Source of the DNA: Pseudomonas putida
GTDB lineage: Bacteria; Pseudomonadota; Gammaproteobacteria; Pseudomonadales; Pseudomonadaceae
Direction of reading: 5' to 3'
DNA length: 64,000 bases
Assembly (NCBI RefSeq): GCF_005080685.1
Contig: NZ_CP039371.1
Span: 248,001-312,000, forward strand
Positions 35,115 through 44,851 of the stretch are shown in pieces (position 1 is the first letter of the stretch; each line of letters opens with the position of its first letter). A program made the position numbers and the translations under genes. The notes beneath the pieces were generated by a model. The model was given only the letters and a program-made list of their open reading frames with translations. It was not told the DNA's origin and did not search any database.

Positions 35115-36323
35115 ATGAGCGCTGCAGACCCCATTCCCCCTTGCGTACTGATTGCCGAAGGCGATCCGTGGGTACGCGACATGCTGCGCGAAACCCTGCT
35201 CAGCGTGCGTTGCGATGCCCGCTTGCAGGTCTGTGCCGATGGCGCCCAGGCCTTGAGCGCGCTGGCGAGCAAGCCCGACCTGATCATCGCTGCCCGCGAG
35301 CTGCCGGGTGGCGACGGCCTGGACCTGCTGCGCCGGGTGCGTGCCAAGAGTGAGAAGCCGGGGCTGCCGTTCATTCTGCTGAGCAACCGGATCGATGCCG
35401 CCAGCGTCAGGGAAACCTTGCCGTTGCACCCCACCGAATATCTGGGCAAGCCCCTGGATCTGGACAAGCTGCGCCGTAGGCTGGAGGTGCTGCTGGTGGC
35501 CGAGGGCGAGCAAGTGGCCTGCCCGATACCGCCATTGCAGCCGGGTGCCTCGCTGCCCAAATACCTGGAACAGCGTCGCGCCACCGCCGATGGCGGGCCA
35601 CTGTTCGCCGATGTGCAGGTGGCGATCAAGCGCGCCCTGAACCCCCAGGGCCTGAACCTGAACCTGCTCGAACAGGAAGTGCGCAACGATCCGCAGATCA
35701 CCGGCGTGCTGATCGCGGCCGCCAACAGTGCCTCGCTGCATCGCGAGGCGCCAGTGCAGACCTTGATGCAGGCGCTGAACAAGCTGGGCAGTACCCAGAG
35801 CATGAACCTCATCCTCGGCCTTACGCTCAAGCGCAGCGCACGGCTGAGCGACCCGCTGCTGGCCGAGCCTGCCGCGCGCTACTGGAACCAGTCGCTGCAC
35901 ACCGCTGAATATGCCCGCAGCCTGGCCCGGCTGCTCGAGCTCGATGCCGAATGGTGCTACTGCGCCGGCCTGTTGCATTGCCTGGGCGACCTGGCAGTGC
36001 TGCGTTGCCTGCAGGAGTGGCGCCTGGCCGGCGGCGAGCTGGACGAAACGCAGGTGCAGCGCTCGCTGGGCGACTTTGGCGCGGCCTTCGGCTCGGCGCT
36101 GCGTACCCGCTGGCGCTTGCCATTGAGCCTGCGTGAGTTGATCGCGGCGATCTACCAGTTGGGCGGCGGGGTGTATTCGCGGGAGATCCTGGCCATGAAC
36201 CTGGCGGGGCAACTGGCACGCTTGCCGGCCAATCAAGGCCTGGAAAAGCTTGCCGATGGCAAGACTGCGCGGCTGCTCAAGCTGGGGCTGCCGGAGTTGA
36301 GCCGTCTGCGCAAGGTGGAGTGA
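35115..36323 (+). CDS. HDOD-domain protein with degenerate receiver domain
   Basis: A 402-residue protein: receiver-like domain (about 10-125) and HDOD domain (about 160-360; NDPQITGVLIAAANSAS, LHTAEYARSLARLLEL). In the receiver the position of the phosphorylated Asp is Ala (PDLIIAARELPGG where DLxxxDxxMPG is usual), while the switch Thr/Ser region LSNR and the conserved Lys (GKPLDLDKL) remain, and the N-terminal acidic pair is E-G. It is therefore unlikely to be phosphorylated. HDOD proteins work in signalling without the HD phosphodiesterase residues. Start at 35115 after CAGGAG. Next to two c-di-GMP genes. Confidence 0.85.
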   Translation: MSAADPIPPCVLIAEGDPWVRDMLRETLLSVRCDARLQVCADGAQALSALASKPDLIIAARELPGGDGLDLLRRVRAKSEKPGLPFILLSNRIDAASVRETLPLHPTEYLGKPLDLDKLRRRLEVLLVAEGEQVACPIPPLQPGASLPKYLEQRRATADGGPLFADVQVAIKRALNPQGLNLNLLEQEVRNDPQITGVLIAAANSASLHREAPVQTLMQALNKLGSTQSMNLILGLTLKRSARLSDPLLAEPAARYWNQSLHTAEYARSLARLLELDAEWCYCAGLLHCLGDLAVLRCLQEWRLAGGELDETQVQRSLGDFGAAFGSALRTRWRLPLSLRELIAAIYQLGGGVYSREILAMNLAGQLARLPANQGLEKLADGKTARLLKLGLPELSRLRKVE

Positions 36324-36367
36324 TGACGACGCTGACCTTGTGGGGGCGGACTCTGTGGCAGCGGACC

Positions 36368-36486
36368 CTGTGGGAGCGGCCTTGTGTCGCGATTGGGGCG
36401 CGCAGCGGCCCCTGCAATGGATATGGCGCCTCTTGAATCCTGGGGCCGCTGCGCGCCCCAATCGCGACACAAGGCCGCTCCCACAG
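36368..36486. repeat. pair of divergent-facing REP palindromes
   Basis: 36368-36412 and 36442-36486 are almost exact reverse complements (CTGTGGGAGCGGCCTTGTGT onward). They use the CGCGACACAAGGCCGC subtype and lie between convergent HDOD and GGDEF genes. A partial third copy (CTGTGGCAGCGGACC) lies just before at about 36353. Confidence 0.88.
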
Positions 36487-36507
36487 CAACCTTGCAGCGC
36501 AGGCGGG

Positions 36508-37491
36508 CTATGCCCTGACGATCTGGTTCTTGCCCTGGCGCTTGGCCCGGTACATCGCCGCATCGGCCCGGGCGAACAGGGTATCGAGGGTTTCGTCCTG
36601 CTCGGTCAGCCCGGTGAGCCCCTGGCTCACCGTCACCCCGTAGGTATGCTCGCCATGGCTGAAGCTCAGGCGTTGGATCTCGCGCTGCAGCCTCTGGGCG
36701 ATCTGCTCGGCAACCTGCGCCGTGCAACCGGGGAACACCGCCGCGAACTCCTCGCCACCGACACGCCCGAACAGGTCGCCACGGCGTAGGGTGGCCTTGC
36801 CGCTGTCGGCGATGCGCTGCAACACCTGGTCGCCTTCCTGGTGGCCGAAACTGTCGTTGATGCGTTTGAAGTCGTCGATGTCCAGCAACAGGAAGGCCAG
36901 CGGGGTGCCGTTGTCGCGCGCCTCCTCGAAGGCCTGGCGGGCGCATTCGAAGAAGTGCCGGCGATTGCTGCTCTGGGTCAGTACGTCGGTGGTGGCCAGG
37001 CGCTGCAACTCGCCTTCGAGCTGCTTCTTCTCGGTGATGTCCTCGGCAATGCCGACGATGATGACCCGCTCGCCCTGCTGTTGGTTGATGTAGCACTTGT
37101 CGCTGAGCCAGCGCACCTGGCCGCTGGCGTTGAGGATCCGATACTCGCGGTCCTCCACGGCGCCTTTGTGCAGGACCTGGGCGAGGCTGCGCTCGGCGAA
37201 TTCGAGGTCGTCGGGGTAGATGCTGTCGCGCCACTCGTTGTAGTCGGCCAGCACCAGGCTGACTGGCTTGCCGAAGATGCGCTCGTAGGCAGGGCTGACA
37301 TACAGCACCTGGCGGGTTTCCCAGTCGAACGCCCAAAGCACCGCGTTGACGCTGTCCAGTAGCGCGCTGTAGAGCTGCTCGCGCTCGCTCAGGCGGGCGA
37401 CTTCGCCCTCGGCATGGAGCAGGGCCAGGAGGGTCTGGGCGGCTTCGGGTGCGGGGTTGCCGGGAGAGGGGAAATCGGTGTCGTTGGCCAT
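36508..37491 (-). CDS. PAS-GGDEF diguanylate cyclase
   Basis: A 327-residue cytoplasmic protein: a short helical N terminus, one PAS domain (about 45-155) ending in the PAC motif EDITEKKQLEGELQRL, and a GGDEF domain (about 165-327) with the active-site sequence GRVGGEEFAAVF. The A-site is intact, so it should make c-di-GMP. No RxxD inhibitory site is evident five residues before the GGEEF motif. The start is uncertain: MANDTDFP at 37491 is favoured; the frame stays open to 37602, with further starts but no good ribosome site. Confidence 0.88.
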   Translation of the reverse strand: MANDTDFPSPGNPAPEAAQTLLALLHAEGEVARLSEREQLYSALLDSVNAVLWAFDWETRQVLYVSPAYERIFGKPVSLVLADYNEWRDSIYPDDLEFAERSLAQVLHKGAVEDREYRILNASGQVRWLSDKCYINQQQGERVIIVGIAEDITEKKQLEGELQRLATTDVLTQSSNRRHFFECARQAFEEARDNGTPLAFLLLDIDDFKRINDSFGHQEGDQVLQRIADSGKATLRRGDLFGRVGGEEFAAVFPGCTAQVAEQIAQRLQREIQRLSFSHGEHTYGVTVSQGLTGLTEQDETLDTLFARADAAMYRAKRQGKNQIVRA

Positions 37492-37633
37492 GTGCACGGA
37501 GCGAATCTCGACAGGGGAGCGTGCGGCCAGCATCCGGCCCGCCACGCGGGCAATATGCCGAATTCGAGTGAAAGAACAGCCGGGAAGTTCCGCGCGGCAC
37601 ACCCCGGCCAGGGGGCGTGCCGATCGGCGGCGG

Positions 37634-38818
37634 TCAGGCGCCGGTGGGGCGCAGGGAGTAGGTCTTGAGCTGGGCAGCGAAGTCGCGCAAGGCCTGGATA
37701 CCGCTGGCTTCGGCCTCGTGTACCCAGTCTTTCATGGCCGCCAGCATGTCGTGGCCGTTGGCACTGGTGCGGGCCCAGATCTGCTGCAGCGCCAGGCGCT
37801 TCTCGTAGATGGTCTTCAGTGCCTGGCTGTGCGCGAGCATGCCTTCGATGCGCAGGTGGTGGCGGTCTTCCAGCAGGCTGGTTTCGCGGGACAGCAGGCG
37901 CTTGGCGCGGCGCAGGCGATGGCGTACCGAGGCATCCGCCTGGCCCAGCTCCTGGCTCACCAGTGGCGCGATCACCAGCTTGCGGTACTGGGCCATGATC
38001 TGGAAGCGGTTGTTGAGGATCGCCATGGCGGTGTCCATGTCCAGGCTGGCCTTGCCTTCGACGCGGTGGGCGATCGGCGCCACCCGCTGCACCTTGGCCA
38101 GGCGCAGCAGGCACAGCAGGCGGATCCACGCCCAACCCATGTCGAACTCCCAGCGCTTGACCGACAGCTTGGCCGAGTTGGGGTAGGTATGGTGGTTGTT
38201 GTGCAGTTCTTCGCCGCCGATGACGATGCCCCAGGGCACCAGGTTGGTGGCAGCGTCACGGCATTCGAAGTTGCGGTAGCCAATGGCGTGGCCCAGGCCG
38301 TTGACCACACCGGCGGCCCAGAACGGAATCCACATCATCTGGACCGCCCAGATGGTGATGCCGATGGTGCCGAACAGCGCCAGGTCGATGACCGCCATCA
38401 GGGCGATGCCCCCGAGCTTGTAGCGCGAGTAGACGTTGCGCTCGACCCAGTCGTCGGGGCAGTTCTTGCCATAGATGCGCAGGGTCTCGGGGTTGCGCGC
38501 CTCTTCGCGGTAAAGCTCGGCGCCCTTGCGCAGCACCGTGCTCAAGCCCTTGTGCACGGGGCTGTGCGGGTCGTCCGGGGTTTCGCATTTGGCGTGGTGC
38601 TTGCGGTGCACCGCGGTCCATTCACGGGTGTTCTGCGCCGTGGTCAGCCACAGCCAGAAACGGAAGAAATGCTTGAGCGCACCGTTGAGCTCCAGGGCGC
38701 GATGCGCCGAGTAGCGGTGCAGGTAGATGGTGACGCTGACGATGGTCACATGGGTCATCAGCAGGGTGACGGCGACCAGTTGCCAGGCCGACAAGTCGAG
38801 CAGGCCGTTGTACCACAT
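37634..38818 (-). CDS. membrane fatty-acid desaturase (delta-9 acyl-CoA/acyl-lipid type)
   Basis: A 394-residue integral-membrane di-iron desaturase. The three histidine boxes are present: HRYSAHR (34-40), HRKHH (71-75) and HNNHH (about 210), with hydrophobic helices between them. It introduces a cis double bond into saturated acyl chains; P. putida-type bacteria use such enzymes aerobically beside the FabA/FabB route, for example in cold adaptation. The C-terminal 120 residues are a long helical extension, partly coiled-coil-like. ATG at 38818; a TTG nine bases upstream is a less likely start. Confidence 0.9.
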   Translation of the reverse strand: MWYNGLLDLSAWQLVAVTLLMTHVTIVSVTIYLHRYSAHRALELNGALKHFFRFWLWLTTAQNTREWTAVHRKHHAKCETPDDPHSPVHKGLSTVLRKGAELYREEARNPETLRIYGKNCPDDWVERNVYSRYKLGGIALMAVIDLALFGTIGITIWAVQMMWIPFWAAGVVNGLGHAIGYRNFECRDAATNLVPWGIVIGGEELHNNHHTYPNSAKLSVKRWEFDMGWAWIRLLCLLRLAKVQRVAPIAHRVEGKASLDMDTAMAILNNRFQIMAQYRKLVIAPLVSQELGQADASVRHRLRRAKRLLSRETSLLEDRHHLRIEGMLAHSQALKTIYEKRLALQQIWARTSANGHDMLAAMKDWVHEAEASGIQALRDFAAQLKTYSLRPTGA

Positions 38819-38964
38819 AGGTGTCAAAACCCTCGGGAAAACAGGGAAAGGTCTGATTATCCCTGGGTGAGGAAATAAAACCAGTCAGCCGTTCAGATAG
38901 GAAGTCACGGCATGTTTCAGCCTTTATAATGCCCCGACCGTTCTCATGGGCTTTACTTTCCGAC

Positions 38965-40859
38965 ATGTCTGTTTCCGTTCGCGACGCCTTGCGCATGGCC
39001 GCGCTCTACGTGGTGCTCTCGATACTCTGGCTGGTGCTGGCCGAAATGGTATTGCGCAGCATGGCCGACGATCCGCTGGCGTTGACCGTGGGCCGGCAGA
39101 TCAACGTGGTGGTCTGGGTGCTGGTCAGTGCCCTGCTGATTTTCGTGTCGCGGGCTCGGTTGCTCAATTTCATCGGCATCGGTGCGCGCCTGCGCAGCGA
39201 GGATCGCGAGCGCCTGCGCATGGCCGCAGCGGTGTTCGACAGCACCCTCGAAGGCGTACTGGTGACCGATCGCCAGGGCCTGATCGTGCACGTCAACCGG
39301 GCGTTCATGCGCATCACCGGCTACCAGCAGGACGAAGTGCTCGGCCAGCGGCCGAACAAGTTCAAGTCGGGACGCCACGGCGCCGATTTCTATCAGAAGA
39401 TCTACGCCGCCCTGGCCCAGAAGGGCGAATGGAGCGGGGAGATCTGGAACCGCCGCAAGAGCGGCGAGATCTACCCGCAGTGGCAGACCATCTGCGCCAT
39501 CCGTGACGATGCCGGCGAACTGAGCCACTACGTGGCGGTGTTCAGCGACATCAGTGCGATCAAGCATTCCGAGCGCGAGCTGGCCTACCTGGCCCACCAC
39601 GACCCCTCACAGGATTGCCCAACCGCCTGCTGTTCAGCGACCGTGCCGAGCAGGCGTTGGCCGCAGCCCAGGCCAACAAGCGCGGCTGCGCCTTGCTGCT
39701 GCTCGACCTGGACCACTTCCAGAGCATCAACGACGGCCTCGGCCACACCATCGGCGACCAGTTGTTGCGACTGGTGGGCGAGCGTCTGCGTGAACTGCTC
39801 GGCACCGGCGTGACCCTGGCGCGCCTGGGCGGTGACGAGTTCGCAGTGCTGGCCGAAAACTGCCAGCAGGCCGGTGAGGCGGGCAAGCTGGCCCAGGCCA
39901 TCATCGAGCGCATGCGCGAGCCGTTCGAGTTCGAGGGCCACCGCTTGTTCATCAGCGCCAGCGTCGGTATCAGCCTGTTCCCGGCCGATGCCTTGAGCGC
40001 CGAGCAGTTGCTGCGCAATGCCGATGCCGCGCTGTTCAAGGCCAAGGGCAACGGCCGGGCCTGCTATGCGCTGTACACCGAGGAACTGACCGCCCACGCC
40101 CAGCAGCGGGTGGAGACCGCTGGCGAGTTGCGCCGGGCCCTGGCCCAAGGGGAATTGCGGGTGTTCTTCCAGCCGGTGCATGACCTGCTGCAGGCGAACA
40201 TGGTCGGGGTCGAGGCGCTGGTGCGCTGGCAGCATCCGCAGCGTGGGCTGGTGCCGCCGAGCGAGTTCATTCCGATAGCCGAGCGCACCGGGTTGATCGC
40301 CGATATCGACGCCTGGGTACTGCGCCAGGCATGCGCGCAGATGGTCGAGTGGCAGCGGCAGGGGCGTCGACTCGCGTTCGTCGCGGTGAACATTTCCAGC
40401 CGCTTGTTCGGTCAGCGTGAGCTCTATCAGCAGGTCGACGACGTGCTGCACGACACCGGTCTGGATCCTGCGCTGCTGGAGCTGGAGGTGACCGAAAGTG
40501 CGGTGATGGAGGAGCCGGAGGTGGCGTTGGAGCAACTGCACCGCTTGCGCGAGCTGGGCCTGAGCCTGGCGATCGATGACTTTGGCACGGGGTATTCGTC
40601 ATTGTTGCGGCTCAAGCGTCTGCCGGTGCAGAAGCTGAAGATCGACCAGGGCTTCGTCGCCGGCCTGCCGCACGATGACGATGACATCGCCATCGTCCGG
40701 GTGATCATCGCCCTGGCCCGGAGCATGGGCATGCAGGTGCATGCCGAAGGGGTCGAGCAGGCCGAGCAGGCTAGGTTCCTGCTGGAGCAGCATTGCCAGC
40801 TGGGGCAGGGGTACTGGTTTGGGCGGCCGGTGCCGGCTGGGGAGTTGCGCTGGGGGTGA
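38965..40859 (+). pseudogene. PAS-GGDEF-EAL protein, frameshifted
   Basis: The gene reads in one frame from ATG 38965 to about 39602 (two membrane helices, residues ~8-30 and 40-65, then a PAS domain ending in AYLAHHDP) and then continues in the +1 frame from about 39606 to 40859 (GLPNRLLF, GGDEF domain with RLGGDEFAVL, EAL domain with GVEALVRWQ and DDFGTGYSSL). Restoring one C in the run at 39603-39606 (GACCCCTCAC) would give the canonical HHDPLTGLPNR junction and a single protein of about 630 residues. Either a true null allele, a reversible slippage allele, or a sequencing error. Both catalytic signature motifs are otherwise intact. Confidence 0.85.
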
Positions 40860-40866
40860 GGGCCTC

Positions 40867-40910
40867 ATCGCCGGCAAGCCGGCTCCTGCCGGAGCCGGTT
40901 TACCGGCGAT
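40867..40910. terminator. imperfect 20-bp hairpin between convergent genes
   Basis: ATCGCCGGCAAGCCGGCTCC and GGAGCCGGTTTACCGGCGAT are reverse complements with two mismatches around TGCC. It is a different repetitive palindrome from the REP types elsewhere in the window and sits between the GGDEF-EAL and metI stops. Confidence 0.6.
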
Positions 40911-40924
40911 TGGATGCCATGCGA

Positions 40925-41569
40925 TTACCGCTTGTTCAACCCCTTCGCCAACCGATCGCCCCCCAGCTGAATCAACGCCACCAACGCCACCAGCATGGCG
41001 ATCACGGTCAGCATGATCTGGCTGTCGAAGCGCTGGTATCCATAGCGGTAGGCGATATCGCCCAACCCGCCCGCACCGATCGCCCCGGCCATGGCCGACG
41101 AGTTGATCAGGGTCACCAGGGTAATGGTGAAACCACCGACGATCCCCGGCAGCGCCTCAGGCAGCAGCACATGCCAGACGATGTGCCAGCGTCTGCAACC
41201 CATGGCTTGCGCGGCTTCCACCAGGCCGTGGTCGACTTCGCGCAGGCTCACCTCGGCGATGCGTGCGAAAAACGGCGTGGCGGCGATGGTCAGCGGCACC
41301 ACGGCCGCCCACACGCCATAGGTGGTGCCGACCACCAGGCGGGTGAAGGGGATCAGCGCGACCATCAGGATCAGGAACGGGATCGAGCGGAACAGGTTGA
41401 CGAAGGCGCCCAGCACCCGGTTCAGCATCGGCGCCTGGAAGATCCCGCCCTTGTCGCTGGTGACCAGCAGCACCGCCATCGGCACCCCGACCAGCAACGC
41501 GATCAATGACGACACGCCAACCATCAGCAAGGTGTCGAGCAAGCCTTCGAGCAAACGATCAAACCACAT
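40925..41569 (-). CDS. metI: methionine-type ABC transporter permease
   Basis: A 214-residue permease of the MetI family with five helices and the EAA-loop motif [20 protein letters not shown]. It works with the MetN ATPase and MetQ binding protein encoded just upstream. The ATG at 41569 lies inside the end of metN (11-base overlap) and has GAGGTG 7 bases before it. Last gene of a six-gene operon that begins with two SfnB-like oxidoreductases, so the real substrate may be an oxidised or S-substituted methionine-like compound. That is inference. Confidence 0.9.
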   Translation of the reverse strand: MWFDRLLEGLLDTLLMVGVSSLIALLVGVPMAVLLVTSDKGGIFQAPMLNRVLGAFVNLFRSIPFLILMVALIPFTRLVVGTTYGVWAAVVPLTIAATPFFARIAEVSLREVDHGLVEAAQAMGCRRWHIVWHVLLPEALPGIVGGFTITLVTLINSSAMAGAIGAGGLGDIAYRYGYQRFDSQIMLTVIAMLVALVALIQLGGDRLAKGLNKR

Positions 41570-42668
41570 GGCCCAGCACCTCCACGTCCTCGGCCCAGCG
41601 GCGGGCACGTTCGAGCAATTGATGGGTATCGTGCGGCGAGCCCTGCACTGCCAGGATCAACTGGCCCAAGGCCTGCGCGCCGATGGTTTCGACGCCGCCC
41701 TGCAGCAGGCGCACACGCCCGCCGAGATCCTGGAACAGGTCGGACAGCGCCGGCTCGCCGAGCACGCTGAGCCTGAGGACCACGGCACTGTCACGGCCTA
41801 CCGGGCTGGCCCGCAAGCTTGCCTGCAAGGCTGCGGGCAGCTTGGCCTGCAACGGTGCGAGCAGGGTCCGGGTGACCTCGTGGCGCGGCGCACCGAACAC
41901 CCGCCAGACCTCCCCCTGCTCGACCACCTCGCCACGTTCGAGCACCACCACCCGGTGGCAGATATCGCGGATCACCGCCATCTCGTGGGTGATCAGCACG
42001 ATGGTCAGGCCGAGTCGCTGGTTGATGTCGCGCAGCAGTTCGAGGATCGACGCGGTGGTCTCCGGATCCAGCGCCGAGGTCGCCTCGTCGCACAGCAGGA
42101 TCTCGGGGTCGTGCACCAGGGCGCGGGCGATGCCGACCCGCTGCTTCTGCCCACCCGACAGTTGCGCCGGATAGACATGGTGCTTTTCCTGCAGCCCGAC
42201 CAGCTCCAGCAGCTCACGCACCTTGCGCTGGCGCTCGGGCTTGGCGATGCCGGCGACCTTGAGTGGCAGTTCGACGTTCTGCCACACGGTCTTGGCCGAC
42301 ATCAGGTTGAAGTGCTGGAAGATCATGCCGATGCGTCGGCGCAGGGCGACGAGGCGATCCTCGTCGAACGGCGCGATGTCGATCTGGTCGATCAGCACCC
42401 GGCCCTGGCTCGGTTGCTCCAGGCGGTTGATGGTACGCAGCAGCGACGACTTGCCAGCGCCGCTGCGACCGATGATGCCGAAGATCTCGCCGCGGCGGAT
42501 GTTCAGGTCGATGCCCTGCAAGGCCGGCTGCGTCTGGCCCGGGTAGGTCTTGCCAAGGCCGATGAAGCGCACGTGGGCCTGGTTCACCTCCGGGCGCAGG
42601 GCCTGTTCGCGGCCTGGGGCCGGTGCGGTATGCGGGGGATACGCCTGGTAGGCGTTGGCCTGGCCCAT
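41559..42668 (-). CDS. metN: methionine-type ABC transporter ATPase
   Basis: A 369-residue ATPase: Walker [11 protein letters not shown]-loop IFQHFNLM, signature LSGGQKQR, Walker [23 protein letters not shown], and the C-terminal NIL regulatory domain (about 295-365) that senses methionine in E. coli MetN. A ~30-residue N-terminal extension precedes the ATPase core. Start at 42668 with GGAAGG 5 bases upstream; a start at 42704 would overlap metQ further. One base separates it from the metQ stop. Confidence 0.92.
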   Translation of the reverse strand: MGQANAYQAYPPHTAPAPGREQALRPEVNQAHVRFIGLGKTYPGQTQPALQGIDLNIRRGEIFGIIGRSGAGKSSLLRTINRLEQPSQGRVLIDQIDIAPFDEDRLVALRRRIGMIFQHFNLMSAKTVWQNVELPLKVAGIAKPERQRKVRELLELVGLQEKHHVYPAQLSGGQKQRVGIARALVHDPEILLCDEATSALDPETTASILELLRDINQRLGLTIVLITHEMAVIRDICHRVVVLERGEVVEQGEVWRVFGAPRHEVTRTLLAPLQAKLPAALQASLRASPVGRDSAVVLRLSVLGEPALSDLFQDLGGRVRLLQGGVETIGAQALGQLILAVQGSPHDTHQLLERARRWAEDVEVLGHVV

Positions 42669-42669
42669 G

Positions 42670-43470
42670 TCAGCCTTCCCAACCGGCTTGGTAGAGGTTG
42701 CCATGGGCTTTGTTCAGCGCTTCGCGCACCACCGGCGAGTGCTGGTAGATGTCGACGAACTTGGCCAGGCGCGGGTCGTCCTTGCTTTGTGGGCGGATGA
42801 CGAACTGGATCACGTATTCCTTGTTCTCCAACCCGTCGAACAGCAGCGCCGAGGCCGGATCGAAGGTCTTGGCCAGGCGGATGTAGGCCGGGTAGCCCTG
42901 CACCAGGTCGGCATCGTCGTAGGCACGCACCAACTGCACGGCCTCGACCTGGAGGATCTTGATCTTCTTCGGGTTGGCGACGATGTCGTCTTCGGTAGCC
43001 TTGTAGCCCACGCCCGGCTTGAGCGTGATCAGCCCGGCTTTGGCCAGCAGTTGCAGGCCACGGCCGCTGTTGATCGGGTCGTTGGCGATGGCCACGCTGG
43101 CACCTTCGGGCAGCTCGGCGAAGCTTTTGTAGCGCTTGGAGTAGAGACCGACGTTGTTGATGATGCCTGGGGCGTAGGGCACCAGGTCGAAGCCTGCGGC
43201 GGCCTTGGCGTTTTCCAGGAAGGGAATGTGCTGGAAGTAGTTCACGTCGATGTCGCCGCTGTTGAGGCTGACATTGGGTGCGATCCAGTCGCTGAACTCG
43301 ATCAGCTTGACCTCCAGGCCCTGCTTGTGGGCTTCCTCGACTGCCGCTTCCAGGGGGATGGCAAAGGCCGATGTGGTGCCGATCTTCAATGGCTCGGCGG
43401 CCAGCGCAGTGGCGCTCAAGCCGAGGCCCAGGGCGATGGCCGCGACGGGCCGGAACAGTTTGTCAAGCAT
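42670..43470 (-). CDS. metQ: MetQ/NlpA-family substrate-binding protein
   Basis: A 266-residue periplasmic binding protein of the NlpA/MetQ family: signal peptide about 1-24 (GLSATALA), then the fold with [10 protein letters not shown] and [16 protein letters not shown]. There is no Cys at the cleavage site, so it is a soluble periplasmic protein and not a lipoprotein like E. coli MetQ. Its start overlaps the end of the upstream monooxygenase gene by 8 bases, which ties uptake to that enzyme. Confidence 0.9.
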   Translation of the reverse strand: MLDKLFRPVAAIALGLGLSATALAAEPLKIGTTSAFAIPLEAAVEEAHKQGLEVKLIEFSDWIAPNVSLNSGDIDVNYFQHIPFLENAKAAAGFDLVPYAPGIINNVGLYSKRYKSFAELPEGASVAIANDPINSGRGLQLLAKAGLITLKPGVGYKATEDDIVANPKKIKILQVEAVQLVRAYDDADLVQGYPAYIRLAKTFDPASALLFDGLENKEYVIQFVIRPQSKDDPRLAKFVDIYQHSPVVREALNKAHGNLYQAGWEG

Positions 43471-44851
43471 GGTGCAGGGCTCCAGTCGGGGCAGGGGTGG
43501 TGTGGCGATAGGCCGAGCCTGGGTGGTCGGCGGGCAGGTGTGCCTGGTCGCTGGCGAACAGTTTTTCGCGCAGCGTGCCTTCGGCGTAGGCGGTCTTGTA
43601 GCGGCCGCGTTGCTGCAGCTGCGGGATCACCAGGTCGATGAAATCCTCGAAGCTTTCCGGGGTGACGGTCCGGGTCAGGTTGAAGCCGTCCAGGCCGGTT
43701 TCGTCGATCCAGGCGATCAGCTCGTCGGCGACCTGCTCGGGCGAGCCGACCACGGTCACGTAGCGTCCGCCGAGTGCGTGCTGCTCCAGCAGGCGGCGGC
43801 GGGTCCAGGCGTTGTCCTGCAGCTGGCGCGTGGCCGACTGGATGGCATTGCCGGTGCTGGCGCCGATCGGCTCGTCCAGCGCGTAGGCGGCGAAGTCGAT
43901 CCCGGTGGAGGCGGCAAAGTGCGCGACGCCGGCTTCAGGGCTGGCATGGCGCAGGTACTCGGCGTGCTTGGCCTGGGCGGCCTGCTCGGTTGGCGCGACG
44001 ATCACGGTGATGCCCATGAACACCTTGATCGCCTGCGGGTCGCGGCCTGCGGCCTTGGCGGCGGCGCGCACCTTGTCGACCTGGGCGCGGGTGGCGGCCT
44101 TGTTCTGGCCGCTGATGAACACGCACTCGGCATGGTTGCCGGCGAAGGCCAGGCCGCGCGGCGAACTGCCGGCCTGGAACAGCACCGGGGTACGTTGCGG
44201 CGAGGGTTCGCACAGGTGGTAGCCCTCGACCTTGTAGAACTCGCCCTGGTGGCGGACCTTGCGCACCTTGTCCGGTTCGGCATACACGCGTCGCTCGCGG
44301 TCGGCGACCACCGCATCAGTGGCCCAACTGCCTTCGAGCAGCTTGTACAGCACCTGCAGGTACTCGTCGGCCTGGTCGTAGCGGCGGTCGTGCTCGGGCT
44401 GTTGGTCCAGGCCCATGGCCCGGGCTGCGCTGTCCAGGTAGCCGGTGACGATGTTCCAGCCAACCCGGCCGCCGGTCAGGTGGTCTAGGGTGGAAAGGCG
44501 TCGGGCGAACAGGTAGGGCGCCTCGTAGGTGAGGTTGGCGGTCAGGCCGAAGCCCAGGTTGCGGGTGACCGCGGCCATGGCCGAGACCAGCAGCAGTGGG
44601 TCGTTGACCGGCAGCTGGATCGACTCCTTGAGGGTCACGTCCAGCGACTGGCCATAGACGTCGTAGGTGCCCACGATGTCGGCGATGAACAGGCCATCGA
44701 ACAAGCCGCGCTCGAGCAGCTTCGCCAGGTCGGTCCAGTAGCCCAGGGTCTTGTACTGCGTCGAGGTGTCTCGTGGGTGGGTCCACAAGCCGTGGTTGAT
44801 GTGCCCGATGCAGTTCATGTTGAAGGCGTTGAGCAGGATTTCCCTGGCCAT
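43463..44851 (-). CDS. LLM-class flavin-dependent monooxygenase (NtaA/SnaA/DszA family)
   Basis: A 462-residue FMNH2-dependent monooxygenase with the bacterial-luciferase fold. Motifs: LLNAFNMNCIGHINHGLW, GRVGWNIVTGYLDSAARAMG, and LFQAGSSPRGLAFAGNHAE. Relatives oxidise dibenzothiophene sulfone (DszA), nitrilotriacetate (NtaA) or dimethylsulfone-type compounds. It needs reduced flavin from a separate reductase such as SsuE. Translationally coupled to sfnB-like (one-base overlap) and to metQ (8 bases). Substrate unknown; an organosulfur compound is likely from the neighbours. Confidence 0.88.
   Translation of the reverse strand: MAREILLNAFNMNCIGHINHGLWTHPRDTSTQYKTLGYWTDLAKLLERGLFDGLFIADIVGTYDVYGQSLDVTLKESIQLPVNDPLLLVSAMAAVTRNLGFGLTANLTYEAPYLFARRLSTLDHLTGGRVGWNIVTGYLDSAARAMGLDQQPEHDRRYDQADEYLQVLYKLLEGSWATDAVVADRERRVYAEPDKVRKVRHQGEFYKVEGYHLCEPSPQRTPVLFQAGSSPRGLAFAGNHAECVFISGQNKAATRAQVDKVRAAAKAAGRDPQAIKVFMGITVIVAPTEQAAQAKHAEYLRHASPEAGVAHFAASTGIDFAAYALDEPIGASTGNAIQSATRQLQDNAWTRRRLLEQHALGGRYVTVVGSPEQVADELIAWIDETGLDGFNLTRTVTPESFEDFIDLVIPQLQQRGRYKTAYAEGTLREKLFASDQAHLPADHPGSAYRHTTPAPTGALHHA

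Noticed and set aside
38929..38964. Upstream in-frame start of the frameshifted GGDEF-EAL gene
   Set aside because: The added residues are not needed for the first membrane helix; MSVSVRDAL at 38965 fits better, although neither start has a strong ribosome site.
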